A DNA stretch of 5,682 bases. It comes from Oscillospiraceae bacterium (GTDB lineage: Bacteria > Bacillota_A > Clostridia > Saccharofermentanales > Saccharofermentanaceae). Below the pieces are notes generated by a model. The model searched no databases and was not told where the DNA came from. It saw nothing but the letters and a program-made list of their open reading frames with translations. Shown here one piece after another: positions 4,091 to 5,682 of the stretch; positions within the stretch are counted from its first letter, which is position 1; every line of letters starts with the position of its first letter. The DNA is taken from NCBI GenBank assembly GCA_902791885.1, contig CADAXO010000064.1, positions 1 to 5,682 of the forward strand. Direction: 5' to 3'. The position numbers were made by a program, and so were the translations under genes.

Positions 4091-5682
4091 TTACGCCTTA
4101 TCCAGGCCCATCTTCTCGAGATACTCTGCGGCATCGTCGATCTCTTCATCCATGTCGCTTCCGACGTCAACATTGACAGGCGGCTTCTTGAAGAAGATAT
4201 CGTACATGATAGGCACGATATAGAGCGTCATGAGAGTGGCATATGTAAGACCGCCGGATATAACGATCGCCATACCTTTACCGAGCTGTGAAGCCATTCC
4301 GCTTCCGAATATCATCATGGACATAGCAAGGATGGTCGTAAGAGCTGTCATGAGGATAGGTCTCATTCTGGTGATACCTGTAGCGACCAGAGCCTCATGT
4401 CTGTCCAGACCGCCGATTCGCAGCTGGTTAACATAATCGACGAACACGATACCGTTATTAACGACCGTACCCATCAGGATTACGAATCCCAGCATCGACA
4501 GCATCGATAACTGTTCTCCTGCGATAAGAAGACCGATCATACCGCCGGTAAACGCCAGAGGGATCGTGAACAGGATGATGAACGGTGATAACAAACTCTG
4601 GAACTGCGCAACCATTACAAGGTAGATAAACAGAAGTCCGAGCGCTGCCATCTCTAACATCTGAACGATGAGTTCATTAACCTCTTCAGACTCACCGGAG
4701 ATCTCGACAGAATACCCGTCGGGCAATGTTCTTCCGTACTCTTCGATCTTAGGCTCGAGCTCTCTTGCAACCAGTGTGGCGTTATAACCCTCAGCCATGT
4801 GGGACGATACGTTTACATATCTTGAAAGGTTCTCTCTGGTGATCGATGAAGACGAAACTGTCTCGACAACAGTCGCGAACTCAGAAAGCTTGTGGATCTC
4901 GGGACCGTCGTCTTCCTCATCGCCGCCGATCGAGACAACAGAATCAGTCGAGGTCGAAGTATCAGCCGCAGCTGCACCGCCACCCATATACTCCTCATAC
5001 ATAGCTTCAAGATCGGACATGGACATGCCGGACATACTTGCAAGACCCGACATGCCGGACATACCGGACATTCCCGACATGCTTGACATACCGGACATTC
5101 CGGATGCCGCACTTGCAAGATCAACTGTCTCGAATTCAACATCGAGCAGGTTCTCTCTTGTAAGCTCATCAACTTCATCGAGGATGCTTACAGTCATCTC
5201 ATTGCCGTCGACTGTTATCGTTACGGCGTTGACGCTTGATGCGGTGCGGGCTGCGATGCCTGCATAGATCTGAGCAACTGTAAGCCCGTATTCCATCGCC
5301 TTATCGCGGTCGATAACAACCTGCAAAGTCGGCTCACCTTCGGAAAATGCATCACTTACGTCGATGAGACCTTCCTGGCCCTCCATGATGCCGCGGACGT
5401 CGGCGCTGATCCTTTCGAGCTCATCAAAGTCATTACCTGAAACAACTACGGTTATGCCGGAAGAACCCGTAAGCATGGACGAGTCGCCCATGGCACTTCC
5501 CGCGGAAGCCTCAACTTCACAGCCCGAATCTGCGGTAGCTTCTTCGATCCGATCAACTATCGCATTCATCTCGGATGCCGATGTACCCTCGGGTGCAAGT
5601 GCATAGCAGTTATATGTGCCGTATCTTCCGGATGAAAGCCCGGACAGGAACAGCATTGTGTTCTCGGAACTCATGATACCCA
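4091..5682 (-). CDS. RND-family efflux permease, C-terminal part, with Met-Ser-Gly insertion
   Basis: This is the C-terminal half of a proton-driven RND efflux pump of the AcrB/SwrC type; the frame stays open to the right edge, so some 550-600 N-terminal residues are missing and the Met at 5674 is internal. Counting from that Met: external porter/docking region 1-330 (with SGITVVVSGNDFDEL and a Y-G-L-T-V-A-Q-I strand-helix typical of the family), then TM8 (about 335-357), TM9 (362-386), TM10 (389-416), TM11 (438-460) and TM12 (464-494), and an acidic cytosolic tail. RMRPILMTALTTILA is the classic TM11 motif, keeping counterparts of AcrB R971 and T978 (R436, T443); TM10 reads GTVVNNGIVFVDY, with Asn406 where AcrB has K940, as I recall for several non-proteobacterial groups. 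A low-complexity insertion of about 70 residues (188-258) splits the external domain. No membrane-fusion partner is visible. It ends in TAA, followed by a strong terminator. Confidence 0.96.
   Translation of the reverse strand, partial: GIMSSENTMLFLSGLSSGRYGTYNCYALAPEGTSASEMNAIVDRIEEATADSGCEVEASAGSAMGDSSMLTGSSGITVVVSGNDFDELERISADVRGIMEGQEGLIDVSDAFSEGEPTLQVVIDRDKAMEYGLTVAQIYAGIAARTASSVNAVTITVDGNEMTVSILDEVDELTRENLLDVEFETVDLASAASGMSGMSSMSGMSGMSGMSGLASMSGMSMSDLEAMYEEYMGGGAAAADTSTSTDSVVSIGGDEEDDGPEIHKLSEFATVVETVSSSSITRENLSRYVNVSSHMAEGYNATLVARELEPKIEEYGRTLPDGYSVEISGESEEVNELIVQMLEMAALGLLFIYLVMVAQFQSLLSPFIILFTIPLAFTGGMIGLLIAGEQLSMLSMLGFVILMGTVVNNGIVFVDYVNQLRIGGLDRHEALVATGITRMRPILMTALTTILAMSMMIFGSGMASQLGKGMAIVISGGLTYATLMTLYIVPIMYDIFFKKPPVNVDVGSDMDEEIDDAAEYLEKMGLDKA
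5015..5104 (-). repeat. 9-nt codon repeat encoding Met-Ser-Gly tandem in the RND gene
   Basis: Residues 191-220 of the in-window RND protein are a near-perfect run of M-S-G triplets with nine methionines in thirty residues, encoded by GGN ATG TCN units. One unit is replaced by G-L-A-S and the last is shortened to M-S. Third codon positions vary between units (GGA, GGT, GGC; TCC, TCA, TCG), so the tract is not a fresh slippage product. It is followed by an Ala-rich and then a strongly acidic stretch (D252-D256 region). Confidence 0.95.

Noticed and set aside
5015..5104. CRISPR-like or minisatellite array
   Set aside because: The 9-nt units have no spacers, stay in frame and lie within the RND coding sequence, so this is a protein-coding repeat.
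4797..5267. Plus-strand open frame with repeated proline-aspartate-isoleucine units
   Set aside because: The repeat is only the antisense reading of the Met-Ser-Gly tract in the RND gene.
5672..5674. ATG at 5674 as the true start of the RND protein
   Set aside because: The frame stays open to the window edge, no ribosome binding site is seen, and the sequence begins in the middle of an external porter subdomain, so all of TM1-7 must lie upstream.

Overview
This 5.7-kb window looks like chromosomal DNA of a low-to-mid GC Firmicute, most likely a Clostridia-class gut or rumen anaerobe. That is an inference from strong AAGGAGG-type ribosome binding sites, the style of the HD and cyclic-nucleotide-binding proteins, and an RND pump resembling those of Gram-positive bacteria. 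No rRNA, tRNA, CRISPR array or complete mobile element is visible. All five genes lie on the minus strand, so transcription runs right to left.

In order of transcription: (1) 4091-5682 is the C-terminal half of an RND-family efflux permease that runs off the right edge. It carries an unusual methionine-serine-glycine repeat insertion and ends at a clear intrinsic terminator (about 4026-4055). (2) 3583-3972 encodes a 129-residue four-helix membrane protein made of two similar halves. Its promoter appears to be overlaid by a perfect 20-bp palindrome, a likely repressor operator. (3) 1719-3485 encodes a 588-residue fusion of a complete MATE-type transporter with a C-terminal RsbW/SpoIIAB-like ATP-binding domain. 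(4) 740-1648 encodes a soluble protein with two cyclic-nucleotide-binding domains and no DNA-binding or catalytic domain. (5) 206-700 encodes a small HD-domain phosphohydrolase, only 39 nt downstream of gene 4. The left 205 bp carry no gene but hold a cluster of direct and inverted copies of TGGTACTGTAAA.

Genes 3-5 form the most interesting unit: a transporter fused to a partner-switching-type kinase domain, a tandem cyclic-nucleotide sensor and a possible nucleotide-cleaving HD enzyme, in tandem with short gaps. A plausible but untested reading is a signalling cassette in which a small ligand or nucleotide state is sensed and passed on through an ATP-binding domain tethered to a membrane transporter. 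The RND pump and the small membrane protein are separated from each other by a terminator and a promoter and are probably independent units.
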